DNA from: a virus
Direction: 5' to 3' (one strand)
IMG/VR virus record: IMGVR_UViG_3300049002_000024
Location: 1 to 44,963 of that record
DNA: 44,963 nt
Below the pieces are notes generated by a model. It had not been told where the DNA came from and did no database searches. It was given only the letters and a program-made list of their open reading frames with translations. Of the stretch, positions 27,373-36,598 are shown piece by piece. The first letter of the stretch is position 1. Each line of letters opens with the position of its first letter. The position numbers and the translations under genes were made by a program.

Positions 27373-29243
27373 CAGATCCCCCCCAGCGGTTCACGATCGC
27401 AGACAGTCTCCCGGTTGTCGCAGAGCAGGATGCGAGTTGAGATCGCCGCACCGTGCGTGTGCGCCGGCTTGAGCTTTGTCACCACCGCGCGAGCGCCTTG
27501 CATGTCAGGCGACCCAGGCAAGAGCGGATCGCGGTACGCGTACCACCGGAATGGTCGCGTCCCTCTCGGCGTGCGGGTCAGAAAGTCATCGAAGAGAGCG
27601 TGGATGGTCCCGCCGATCGCGGCACCGGGATCGACCGCTACACCGGCCTCATAGGGCACCACGTCCCAGGCATAGGACGCGTCCACGTACCCTTCCTCGG
27701 GACCGGTGAGACTGTACCCCGGGCGATACAGCCCCGGCGCATCGGCGATCACGCGCAGCCACACCGGCGCCGCCGGAGTCCACGCACCCGGCAACGTCGC
27801 GAGCACGGTGTCGACACCAGCCACGCGAGCCACGAGCCGGTGCACGCCGCCACCATCGTTGCGGACGCCGACGTACAGCATGCTCGGGCTCCTCACGAGC
27901 ACGAGTCCGACGAGCATCGTCGTCGGGAATGCCGGCACACTGGCCAGCTTGACGAGCACGACGATCTCACCTTCGCCCGACGACAGCGCGACCGTCGCGC
28001 GCGTCGCCTCGTCGAGGCCTTCGAAGATCCGCAACTGTCCGCTAGCCACACCCCACAAATCTTCGTCGGGCACGACATGCCAGCGCAGGGGATCGAGTGC
28101 GGTGTCGAAGCCGTCGACGGTCTCGTTGCTGAACTCAAGGATCGCGATGTCGTCGGCGTCCTGATCGAATAGCTCCGCCAATGCCTCACGGATCGCGGGA
28201 CGCGAGTAACCATGCTCGCGGCGGAAGAGCGCAGCGAGTCGCGCGCGCCGCACGTCGAGCGAGTCGCGCGCGCGGGGCGCGATGCCGCGGATACGCTCCC
28301 ACCGCTCGACGTGCTCACGGTAGGCGCTGTCCGGCAGCCACGTATCGCGCAGCTCCTCGACCTTCGCCACCGCGTAGCCAAGCGCCTGCCCCACCACACG
28401 CATCACGCGGCCGATGCGCGTGCCCGGCGACATGAGCCACTCGAGCCCCGGCGGTAGCAACCCCGCCAGCATCGCGAGCCCCTGAGGCTGGTAGCGCGAC
28501 AGCCGACGCCACGTCGCGCGGACTTCCTCCGGCGTGATCTCGTAGTCGGTAACGCGCAGCTCGTCGAGAACGCCGTCGAGGTACTGATCCTCGTTACCGC
28601 CCGAACCGACGTACGTCTCTGACACGGTTGTGCCGCGGATGTCGCCGTGCGTGTCGACGCCCTCCGCGATCAATTCCTCGCCAACAAAGAAGCGAACCAC
28701 GACGCGCGAGGTGGATTCCCACCGCCGCGTCACCGTGAGCAGGATGAACTCGTCGTCACCTCGGTGAGGGAAGGTCGCGCTCTGCAGTCCGCCATCATCC
28801 CAGTACGCGTCGACGGTGACGATGCCCGCCACCGACGACAGCCGCACGCCGAACGAGATGCCGGGATCGAGGGGGAACCCGCGCTGGTAAATCACACCGG
28901 GATCGCCGCCGCTGTCGCGCACAGAAACGATCGACTGCAACGAGACATCACGCGTCGACAACGTATCGCGCTCGGCGAGATCGGCGGCGGAGATGGACTG
29001 CCCGCCATCAAAGGACCGACCGCGACCCGTCCACGCATCGGCGCTCGTCGGTGGATCATCCCCCGCGAGATCGTCGAGGTTGCCGGCGCTGTCCGACGGC
29101 CGGACACCATCGGGCTCGGCGAGGCGGAGCATCACTAGGCTCGGGCCCTGCAACCCGAGGTTGCCGTGTGTGGCTTCGGGACTCGGCAGCGGAGCGCCAG
29201 GCTCGATGGTTCCCGAGGGGATCTGGAATACAAAACGGGTCAC
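27372..29243 (-). CDS. gp48/YmfQ-like tail protein fused to a LamG-like domain
   Basis: The 623-residue protein has an N-terminal beta-sandwich, LamG-like (about 90-235, RGFPLDPGISFGVRL and YLDGVLDELRVTDYEI). A YmfQ/Mu gp48-like helical segment follows (about 250-370, AMLAGLLPPGLEWL, GQALGYAVAKVEELRD). The C-terminus is a second beta-rich domain. In Mu the gp48-like protein joins baseplate and fibre. Order after gp47-like J supports this. The fused lectin-like domain may help adsorption. Confidence 0.65.
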   Translation of the reverse strand: MTRFVFQIPSGTIEPGAPLPSPEATHGNLGLQGPSLVMLRLAEPDGVRPSDSAGNLDDLAGDDPPTSADAWTGRGRSFDGGQSISAADLAERDTLSTRDVSLQSIVSVRDSGGDPGVIYQRGFPLDPGISFGVRLSSVAGIVTVDAYWDDGGLQSATFPHRGDDEFILLTVTRRWESTSRVVVRFFVGEELIAEGVDTHGDIRGTTVSETYVGSGGNEDQYLDGVLDELRVTDYEITPEEVRATWRRLSRYQPQGLAMLAGLLPPGLEWLMSPGTRIGRVMRVVGQALGYAVAKVEELRDTWLPDSAYREHVERWERIRGIAPRARDSLDVRRARLAALFRREHGYSRPAIREALAELFDQDADDIAILEFSNETVDGFDTALDPLRWHVVPDEDLWGVASGQLRIFEGLDEATRATVALSSGEGEIVVLVKLASVPAFPTTMLVGLVLVRSPSMLYVGVRNDGGGVHRLVARVAGVDTVLATLPGAWTPAAPVWLRVIADAPGLYRPGYSLTGPEEGYVDASYAWDVVPYEAGVAVDPGAAIGGTIHALFDDFLTRTPRGTRPFRWYAYRDPLLPGSPDMQGARAVVTKLKPAHTHGAAISTRILLCDNRETVCDREPLGGI

Positions 29244-29247
29244 GTTG

Positions 29248-31260
29248 TCACCACCCCGTGATGGTCCACTTCAACCGTTGAAGGACGAGCTTGACTGCAG
29301 CGTCGCTCGCGGGGACGTTGGCGCCGATAGCGACGGCGGCGAGCGTGAATCCGCAGAGCGCTGGCGGCGAGACAGGAAACACGCCACCGCCGAGCCCCTT
29401 GGTACCGTCGGTCGGCGTCACGTATGCCGCGGCAGTCTTCGCTTTGTCGGTGTACATGATGGCGCGCGTCGTCGCCGGATCCGACAGCGCGCAGAGCGGG
29501 TGCACGAGATCGTCGGCCACCGGGTTTGTAGTGGCGTCGTCAGTGTTCACACCGCCGACGGAACACCGGAGTGGCTGCGCTCCGGTGTTCACGATCCCGA
29601 TGCCGTAGTTGCCCGCGATGTTCAGGAGCCCGCGCGTACCGCCGGGCGCCGTCTGCGCAACAAAGTACGTCAGCCAGAATGCGGCGGTTGCGACCGGACT
29701 CGTGCCGACGCCGAGCCCGTGCGCAAAGCGCTGCGACGTGGTTTGATTGAAGCCGATCGTGAGGCGCGTCCAACCGGGCAGCGCTTGCTGATACAGCGGC
29801 ACGCCGTTCGCGGTAAGCACGACGCCGCCGGGGCCGCTGTCAGCGAGGTTACCCGACGCCTCCTGGCACAGGTAGAGATTCTGGATCACGAGCCCGACCA
29901 GCGACCACTGGAACGCGTTGACGGGGACTCCCTTGCCCGACGTGGCATCGACCGGGATATCGATCGTCAGCGTCTGGTTTCCGGACACCGCGCCGAGCGT
30001 GGCGGTGATGACGCTAGCCCCGACGAGCACAGCTGCGATCGATCCGGCGCTCGCGACAGTGGCGACACTCGGCGTGCCGCTCGTCCATGTTGCGCTCGAG
30101 GTGACATTCGCGGTCGCACCGCTCGGGTACGTCGCCGTAGCGGTGAATGCCTGACGGTCCGTCGACAGCACCGGGATCCACGTCGGTGCGGTCGGCGCGA
30201 CGGCGATGGACGTCGGCACCATCGCGAGCGTGAGCTGGGTGTTGCCCGACACCGCGCCGAGCGTGGCGGTGATCGTCGAGACTCCGTTAGCCACCGGCGC
30301 CGCTTGTCCCTGCGAACCACCGGTGTTCGAGATCGTCGCGACCCCGGTGGCACTCGAGGCCCACGTCACACTCGTCGTGAGCGCTGCCGTCGTCGCGTTG
30401 CTGTACGTGCCGGTGGCCACCATCTGCTGGCGATCGGTCCCGAGCGTCGGCGCCCACGTGGAATTAGCGGGCGTCACCGCGATCGACGACAGCGTGATCA
30501 CGACGCTGATCGTCGTGCTGCCAGTGACCACTCCAAGGGTGGCCACCACCGTCGAGGTACCGGCCGTCACACCAGACAGCGCACCGCCGCTCGTGATCGT
30601 CGCGACCGCAGGGGTACCCGTGGACCACGTGACCGTGCCCGTGATGTCCGCCGTCGAGCCGTTGCTATAGTGGCCAGTAGCCGTCATCTGGCGCGTATCG
30701 CTCGGGCTCGACGGCGAGAACGTAGACGCAGCCGGTGTCACGTCGATCGACGTGAGCGTTACTTCCACCACGCCGCCGCTCGGCGTGACGTTGCCGGCTG
30801 CGTCGACACCGTCGACATCAATCGTGACCTCAGCACCAGCGGGCCAGCCGTCATCACGCACGATCTCGAAGTGCAGTCCGCCGGCGATCGGCGTCGCCGT
30901 CGATGCCACGGCGTACCCCTCGCAGAACTCATCGTCACGGTACACCGTCGCCGTGCCTGGAACGCCCGTGATCGTACAGCTCAGTACGACGAGCGCGAGC
31001 CCCGGCTCGATGTCGGTCACGTCCAGCTCGATCGGCGTCATCCGCGCCGTGCCATAGCTCGAGGGGAACGCACCCGGCGAACCCGGCGCGAGATCGGGCA
31101 ACGGTGCGACGTTCCCGATCACCGGTGGCTCCGCATCGGCGGGGAGTGTGCCGAGCTGCGGGATGAACACACCGGAGCCGAAGTTTTTCACTTCCATACC
31201 GGCACCGATCGCGAGCTTGACGGTGTCGAACGGGAAGCCATGCCCATCGAGCGTCGCCAT
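29248..31260 (-). CDS. Tail fibre with bacterial Ig-like (BIG2-type) repeats and LamG-like C-terminus
   Basis: The 670-residue protein begins at an ATG that overlaps the upstream TAA (TAATG). Its middle contains three tandem BIG2-like repeats (SIDVTPAAS, SIAVTPANS, SIAVAPTAP starts, each about 85 residues with TxSxTWxSGTPxVATI). A C-terminal beta-sandwich follows (about 470-670). Such fibres display binding tips. Repeat-rich coding DNA may vary by recombination. Confidence 0.7.
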   Translation of the reverse strand: MATLDGHGFPFDTVKLAIGAGMEVKNFGSGVFIPQLGTLPADAEPPVIGNVAPLPDLAPGSPGAFPSSYGTARMTPIELDVTDIEPGLALVVLSCTITGVPGTATVYRDDEFCEGYAVASTATPIAGGLHFEIVRDDGWPAGAEVTIDVDGVDAAGNVTPSGGVVEVTLTSIDVTPAASTFSPSSPSDTRQMTATGHYSNGSTADITGTVTWSTGTPAVATITSGGALSGVTAGTSTVVATLGVVTGSTTISVVITLSSIAVTPANSTWAPTLGTDRQQMVATGTYSNATTAALTTSVTWASSATGVATISNTGGSQGQAAPVANGVSTITATLGAVSGNTQLTLAMVPTSIAVAPTAPTWIPVLSTDRQAFTATATYPSGATANVTSSATWTSGTPSVATVASAGSIAAVLVGASVITATLGAVSGNQTLTIDIPVDATSGKGVPVNAFQWSLVGLVIQNLYLCQEASGNLADSGPGGVVLTANGVPLYQQALPGWTRLTIGFNQTTSQRFAHGLGVGTSPVATAAFWLTYFVAQTAPGGTRGLLNIAGNYGIGIVNTGAQPLRCSVGGVNTDDATTNPVADDLVHPLCALSDPATTRAIMYTDKAKTAAAYVTPTDGTKGLGGGVFPVSPPALCGFTLAAVAIGANVPASDAAVKLVLQRLKWTITGW

Positions 31261-32255
31261 TACGACATCACCGGCGCCGCACCCGGCGTACCCGGTGTCC
31301 CATTCCACACGAGCACGTAGTCACCAAAGCCAACGTACTGCCGACTCGAGTCATTCGGGTACGTATCCCCGTCGGCAGCGGCCGCATTGCCCGCGTAGAT
31401 GTCGACCAGATTGCACAGCTTGCCACGCGCGCCGACGGTGGTGGACCACAGACCGAGCGCCATCACTGGCCACTGCGACGCCTGCAGCTCGAGCACAGTG
31501 GTGTAGACCTGAGTGATCAGCGATCCCGTGGTGCCTTCCATGGACACGTACAGGGAAAGCGTCGCCGCACCACCGCCGCCGTTCGCGCGGCACTTCCACA
31601 CCGGAGAGGAAGTCCATCCGGTCACCGCCGGTGCGGTGGTGCCTCCGGTCGCGACGACCGCAGGCGCGAACGTCGCAGGCGCGACGACCGCACTCGTCAC
31701 CGCCTCGATGATAAAATGCGTTACCCACACCCCTGCGCGCGCGACGAGGAGCATCAGAGCGGACCCATCGGTTGCGTACGCGGTCGACCAGATGCGATCA
31801 CCGTTCGTCGTCGCGTTGCCCCACGCACCACCGGCCGTCGCGGTGCCGACGATGAGTACCTCGTCGGTCGCCGTCGGCGAATAGCGAGCATTGGTCGCAT
31901 TGATGACGAAGAGTCCACCCGGCGAGTACGTGATACGCGCCTGGTCGTCAGTAGCGCCGACGAAATCGACGAGGAGATCGATCCCACCCAGGTTCGCCAG
32001 CGTCACGACAAACCACGCGTGCACGGTGGTGTTCGAAGCACCGCGCACGAACTCCGCCGCGGCGCCGATGCGATCAGTGCCGTCCATCGCCGCCGCTGCG
32101 TTGTCCCCGCTACCCTTCACCGTCGCGCCGGGAACCGCCTTGAGCATCTCCTTGAACGCGTAGAGGATCGCCTGATGCGTGTCGAGGAACGCCGCGTAGA
32201 TGATTCGATTGTTGACGTTGTGCGTCCACGTCTTCGCTTTCGTTGGCATCGTCAT
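31260..32255 (-). CDS. Virion-associated beta-rich protein
   Basis: A 331-residue protein with Gly/Ala/Thr-rich strands and no obvious motif. ATG overlaps the baseplate J stop. By position it is a tail-tip or fibre component. Confidence 0.5.
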   Translation of the reverse strand: MTMPTKAKTWTHNVNNRIIYAAFLDTHQAILYAFKEMLKAVPGATVKGSGDNAAAAMDGTDRIGAAAEFVRGASNTTVHAWFVVTLANLGGIDLLVDFVGATDDQARITYSPGGLFVINATNARYSPTATDEVLIVGTATAGGAWGNATTNGDRIWSTAYATDGSALMLLVARAGVWVTHFIIEAVTSAVVAPATFAPAVVATGGTTAPAVTGWTSSPVWKCRANGGGGAATLSLYVSMEGTTGSLITQVYTTVLELQASQWPVMALGLWSTTVGARGKLCNLVDIYAGNAAAADGDTYPNDSSRQYVGFGDYVLVWNGTPGTPGAAPVMS

Positions 32256-33643
32256 AGGTGCGCTCTCCTCACGAGCACGCGACCGGGCACGAGCAACCCG
32301 ATCGTGTCGTCATTGGGATAGCTGGGGTCGGTGGCTGCGACTGTCGTGGCTGGTACCGTCGCCGCTACGTCAAGCACGCCAGGCACCAGACTCGCCACGC
32401 GGATGATCGCTGCTGGCCGCACGCTGCCTTCCCATGCACCGTATCGATGCTCGTCGGGATTCGCGGTGCCAAGGTTGTTGAGATGCGAGAGCAACGCGCT
32501 GCGCACCGAGTTGACGAGCGGCCCGCCGCTATAGACGGTATCGGTTGCCACCGGCTCGGGCCACGGCGCTGTCTCGAGCACGACCGCGCTCGTACCCGAT
32601 AGCGACTCGATCACGTACTGCTCACCGGTGCCACCGCCCGCGGTCGGTCTGATCGCGATGCGATGCCCCGCCTGCATGGTCTCGGGTCGCGTCGTGGTGA
32701 ACGTCAACGTCCGGGTGCCGGACACCCACGTCAGCACGACGAGCGGCGTCGCATCGTCCCAGTCGAATAGATACTGTTTCTCCCCGGTGGTGATCACCGC
32801 CGCCTCGACATCGATCGGCTCGGTGAACACCTCGAGCACGCGCATAGCGCGCACGCTCACCGGGCGCAGCTCCTCGAGGTCGGCTTGCAACGCGCCGCGC
32901 TCACCAGCGGAGAGCAGGCGCGCGGCGCCGCTGCCGAGGTGCAGCGCGGCGACGTCAACGGAGCCATCGCCAGCGCGGCCCGGGTACGCGTACGCGTACG
33001 CGATGCCAGTGGTGCGGAGCGCCCACTGGCGGTAATCCTCCTGCGCGCCGCCGAGCGGTGGCGAGTCGAAGCGCGAGAGGATACGCAGCCGGTACGCGCC
33101 ATCGCTCTCAACGTCCTCGCCATCCTCGTCGAGATCGAGCACCAGCTCGGCCGTCTCCTCGAGCCCCACTGGTGTCGCCGTGAACGTCAGCGTCTCGCCA
33201 GCGTTGAGACGGGTGACGCTGCCGGTGTCGATGGCCACGATGTCGACATCGACGGAACCACCGACGGGAATCACCGCCGCTTCGTTGACCTTGAAACGCA
33301 GTCCGCTCGCATCGTGCGTGAGCATCGCGCCGAGCGGCACCGTCGATGTCGGAACGCCGACGACGCGGAGCGCGTTGTCGCGCCGACTCGGCGTCGACGC
33401 CTTGCGCGGGACACCGTACAGGTTGCCCCAGCGCGCAAGCATATCCAGCTCGGCCGTATCGGGCATCATGTCGCCACGCGCCGAGCTGACATGCGCGTGG
33501 TTGTCGGTCACCGCGGCAGCGACGACGCGGAGGAGTTTCCAGTTGAAGGACAGGCGCGCGACCGTGCGATCCGGTAGCAGCACCTTGAACAGCGCCACGA
33601 GGAACGTGTGCATCTCCTCGAGCGCAGGGATGACGTACGCCAT
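32252..33643 (-). CDS. Baseplate J-like protein (Mu gp47)
   Basis: The 463-residue protein matches the baseplate wedge J family: N-terminal helical region, PVGGSVDVDIVAIDTGSVTRL with NAGETLTFT, RDNALRVVG and a DxLExxRP-like segment (LEELRPVSVRAMRV). The family sits between gp46 and gp48 proteins in Mu-like phages, as here. Confidence 0.85.
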   Translation of the reverse strand: MAYVIPALEEMHTFLVALFKVLLPDRTVARLSFNWKLLRVVAAAVTDNHAHVSSARGDMMPDTAELDMLARWGNLYGVPRKASTPSRRDNALRVVGVPTSTVPLGAMLTHDASGLRFKVNEAAVIPVGGSVDVDIVAIDTGSVTRLNAGETLTFTATPVGLEETAELVLDLDEDGEDVESDGAYRLRILSRFDSPPLGGAQEDYRQWALRTTGIAYAYAYPGRAGDGSVDVAALHLGSGAARLLSAGERGALQADLEELRPVSVRAMRVLEVFTEPIDVEAAVITTGEKQYLFDWDDATPLVVLTWVSGTRTLTFTTTRPETMQAGHRIAIRPTAGGGTGEQYVIESLSGTSAVVLETAPWPEPVATDTVYSGGPLVNSVRSALLSHLNNLGTANPDEHRYGAWEGSVRPAAIIRVASLVPGVLDVAATVPATTVAATDPSYPNDDTIGLLVPGRVLVRRAHL

Positions 33644-34018
33644 TCACACCCCTCCCGGCCGGATGAACGTCTCGACCAGCGCATTCGTCGCGACGTCGCG
33701 GAAGCGGGTGGCCACGTTGACGCGCCCGTTGTCACCCTCCTCGACGAGCACATCGATGTCGGAAATCATCCCTTCGCTCTCGAGCACGGCCAGCGCGCGG
33801 CGCGCCTCATCGCTCATGAGCGGTTCGGGATCGGACTGGAAGCGGCGCAGATCGTGGAGGAGCGAACCAGCATCGACGTCACCCCACCACTCTGCGAAGT
33901 GCGACGTGAGCTGCAGGAACACCGCGGTATCGGCGCGCTCCGTCTCCGCGAACGTGCCGCCCGGACCGTCGACCAGATCGCGCGTCACCGTATCGAACTC
34001 GAGATCGAGTGCCATCAC
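33644..34018 (-). CDS. Mu gp46-like baseplate protein
   Basis: The 124-residue protein contains WWGDVDAGSLLHDLRR, then EARRALAVLESEGMISDIDV and a final strand pair, the pattern of the phage GP46 family (WWGD and GS-W/L). Start GTG 34018, or ATG 34015, overlaps the upstream stop. Confidence 0.8.
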   Translation of the reverse strand: MMALDLEFDTVTRDLVDGPGGTFAETERADTAVFLQLTSHFAEWWGDVDAGSLLHDLRRFQSDPEPLMSDEARRALAVLESEGMISDIDVLVEEGDNGRVNVATRFRDVATNALVETFIRPGGV

Positions 34019-34611
34019 TGCACCTTCACCACGGTAGTTTTGTACGCGGCGGCGGCGGCCTTGAACGTCTCGATCGCTGTCGCTGCCGCCGCCGTCGCGG
34101 TCGCACCGGCGCCATTGATCGGTCCGGCGACGAGCGCGGTGAACGCGGAGGCGAGCGCCGTCAGCATGAGATCCTCCGCAGCGCGATAGGTGTCCGCCTT
34201 GATCGTGGATTCGACGGCCGGTGCACTCGTGCGCATCTCGATGGTGCCGGCCTGCCGCACGACGATGACGGCCGTCCCGCTGTAGACCGCAGCGTCCCCC
34301 TCCGCGAGATCGCCCGCCATGCGCGCGCGCGTCCTCTCATCGCGCAGCCCGACGATCGCCGGACTCACAGCGCCGCCCGCGAACACTACAATCGCTTCCG
34401 GCTTGCCGTCGCGAGGAGGGCGCGAGTAGAACCCGATCCCGGTGAACGGTTCCGCCGTCGGCGTCTCGACGAGTGCATCGATCTTGTATCCGACGAGCTG
34501 CCACAGCACGCGCGATGTCACCTTGATCGCGAACCGGCGGATCGCGCCGCGCGAGCGACGCTCCTCGGGATCGTTGACCTGGTTTAGCTCTTCAACCGAT
34601 GGCCCCGTCAC
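34015..34611 (-). CDS. Mu gp45-like baseplate assembly / spike protein
   Basis: The 198-residue protein shows GFYSRPPRDGKPEAIVVFAG, then a PAIVGLRDERTRARM-like strand and an acidic GDAAVYSGTAVIVVRQAG beta repeat, like the gp45/gpV baseplate spike. I use GTG 34611, which overlaps the hub stop. The C-terminal 50 residues form an Ala-rich helix. Confidence 0.7.
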   Translation of the reverse strand: MTGPSVEELNQVNDPEERRSRGAIRRFAIKVTSRVLWQLVGYKIDALVETPTAEPFTGIGFYSRPPRDGKPEAIVVFAGGAVSPAIVGLRDERTRARMAGDLAEGDAAVYSGTAVIVVRQAGTIEMRTSAPAVESTIKADTYRAAEDLMLTALASAFTALVAGPINGAGATATAAAATAIETFKAAAAAYKTTVVKVQ

Positions 34612-35714
34612 ATCGCAAGCTCCTGCCCGCGCGGCACGAACTCGAGGGTTGTCTCCTCGCCTCCGCCGCGCGAGCTGCGATAGGTACACCCCACGATATG
34701 AAACTGGCCGACGAGCCCGGTGCGCTCGTCCTCGACCGACACCGCGAGATCGGGTGCGAAGATGGTGTGGTACTGACCCGCCATGATCTGGCCATGCAGT
34801 GGCGCACTCACGGTGACTCGCTTACCCTGCATGTTCCGACGGTTCATCTCGCGCCGTGCGTACGCGCTGGCTTCCTCACTCGAGCGCACTGCCTTCTCGA
34901 GGATGAGGCGCTTCGGCTCGCTGAAGTCGTGCGAATCCTCGTCGCGCCCGATGCGCGCGCTCACCCCAGCGCCGTAGTTCGCGTCAGTCCCTTTGCCAGA
35001 GCCGACGACAATGATCGCGCTGTAGCGATCACCCACTGACTCCTTGTAGCCCATGCCCTGCACATTCGACTCGCGCGAGCGCTTGCTGTTCTCTGCCGGC
35101 ATGAAGAAGCGGAATTGAGGCGCCTGTGCATAGTTCGGCTTGCCGATGATCAGCTCGTAGCCATCGCCCGATGGCCAGCACAGGATCTCCGATTGCTGGC
35201 ACACCTCCTCGATCACTTGCATGCGCGTCTGCCCTGGCTCGATGCGCGTCCCCTTGCTCGTCGTCACGAACACCGGCTCACGACCCGCCCGCGCCTTCTT
35301 TCCCTTGCCGCGCAGAACCCGCCGGTTGCGGGTGTTCGTCAGCGATACGTAGGAGTACCAAGGCGACGCCACCGTGGTGACGAGCTGCACCATGTCCATG
35401 CCGCGAAAATCGATCCCGGGCGCTGACTCCTGCATGAGACGACCGGCGCGGTTGCGGCCGCTCACCTTGAGATCGTCCTCGTTGTCGGCTACCTCGCGCT
35501 CGTCGATGAACCCATCGAGCACGGTCACGTCATCGATGCGCACGCGCACGCGGCGATCCGGCTTGCACAGCTCCCACGCCGCACGATTGAACGGCAGCTC
35601 GAGCGAGAACGTGTGGACCGGCTCGAGCATGCTCGTCGTAATGTCGTAGGCGCTCCAGCCGCGGATCTCCTTGCCCGCGACGACGAGGGAGACGACATGC
35701 TCTCGCGCCGTCAT
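34608..35714 (-). CDS. Baseplate hub (Mu gp44 / P2 gpD-like)
   Basis: The 368-residue protein resembles the tail hub family: strand-rich N-terminus (VSLVVAGKEIRGWSAY), GFIDEREVADNEDDLKVSGR, a QVIEEVCQQSE helix and a C-terminal barrel ending in GCTYRSSRGGGEETTLEFV. The start ATG 35714 overlaps the upstream stop (ATGA). Confidence 0.7.
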   Translation of the reverse strand: MTAREHVVSLVVAGKEIRGWSAYDITTSMLEPVHTFSLELPFNRAAWELCKPDRRVRVRIDDVTVLDGFIDEREVADNEDDLKVSGRNRAGRLMQESAPGIDFRGMDMVQLVTTVASPWYSYVSLTNTRNRRVLRGKGKKARAGREPVFVTTSKGTRIEPGQTRMQVIEEVCQQSEILCWPSGDGYELIIGKPNYAQAPQFRFFMPAENSKRSRESNVQGMGYKESVGDRYSAIIVVGSGKGTDANYGAGVSARIGRDEDSHDFSEPKRLILEKAVRSSEEASAYARREMNRRNMQGKRVTVSAPLHGQIMAGQYHTIFAPDLAVSVEDERTGLVGQFHIVGCTYRSSRGGGEETTLEFVPRGQELAM

Positions 35715-36598
35715 CGCGCACCCTCGCGCGGCATCATGAGACGCGTACCCGCAGGCACGAGCCCGGGCGTGCGGAGGCGGTTGATCTGCGTCGCCTGCCT
35801 GGTCTTGTCCTCGGCTTCCTCGGCGCCGTACAGTCGCGCGCACAACGCGCGCAGCGGTTGTGCCGACGAGACCACGATCTCGAAGACGTCATCCGCCTCC
35901 GTCGTCGCCGCCTCCGCGGCGCGCCTCACCTGAAAATTGAGGTTGATGAATTCGCGGTAGAGGGGCCAGCGATCGAGATTCGTCACCAGCTCGAGCCGAT
36001 TGATCTCATCGCTGATCTGGTTCGAGAGCGACGACGCTTCCAGGTAGACCGCACGCGTGTCCGTCGTCTCTGCCTGCGTCCACGCGGTGACCTTGTCGAG
36101 CGTGTTCTGCGGCGTCGCACTCGACAGGTTCTCGGCAGCGAGCGACTCGTCGAGGACGGCAACCGTCGCCGCTACTTCCTCGACGCCAGCGAGCGGCGCC
36201 GTGCCGATGCCGCTGCTCACCACCGTCGCCGGTTCGTCGTCGGCGAGGAAGGTGCATGACGCGCTGATGCCGTGGTCGTCGGCGCGGATGTTGTAGTCGA
36301 AGTCCGTCACTCGCGCGCGGAACGAACCGTCGATCGGGTGCCGGAAGATCTGCGGCGTGCCATCGTTCGCGAGGCGCTGGAACTCGAGGAAGCGATCGAG
36401 CTTGGTCGCGCGTCCCGGCTCGTCGACGAACATCAGCTCGCACTGCAGCGTGCGATGCCGCAGCCCGCGATCCTGTAGCACGTGCGCATCGCCGCGCGAG
36501 GGAGACTTGACCACGATGTCACGGCCAGCCTTGCCCGACATCGACGCGACGTAGAACTCGACGCCGCCATACGATGCAGTGGTTAGGAAGGAAGCCAT
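35711..36598 (-). CDS. Mu gp43-like DNA-circularisation N-terminal-type tail protein
   Basis: The 295-residue protein has an N-terminal domain with GKAGRDIVVKSPSRGDAHV and FLEFQRLANDGTPQIFRHP, similar to the DNA_circ_N/Mu gp43 type. A helical middle follows. The C-terminus (PLRALCARLYG, then INRLRTPGLVPAGTRLMMP) is LysM-like. The gene shares a base with the tape-measure stop. Name comes from the Mu family. The role is tail, not DNA. Confidence 0.65.
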   Translation of the reverse strand: MASFLTTASYGGVEFYVASMSGKAGRDIVVKSPSRGDAHVLQDRGLRHRTLQCELMFVDEPGRATKLDRFLEFQRLANDGTPQIFRHPIDGSFRARVTDFDYNIRADDHGISASCTFLADDEPATVVSSGIGTAPLAGVEEVAATVAVLDESLAAENLSSATPQNTLDKVTAWTQAETTDTRAVYLEASSLSNQISDEINRLELVTNLDRWPLYREFINLNFQVRRAAEAATTEADDVFEIVVSSAQPLRALCARLYGAEEAEDKTRQATQINRLRTPGLVPAGTRLMMPREGAR

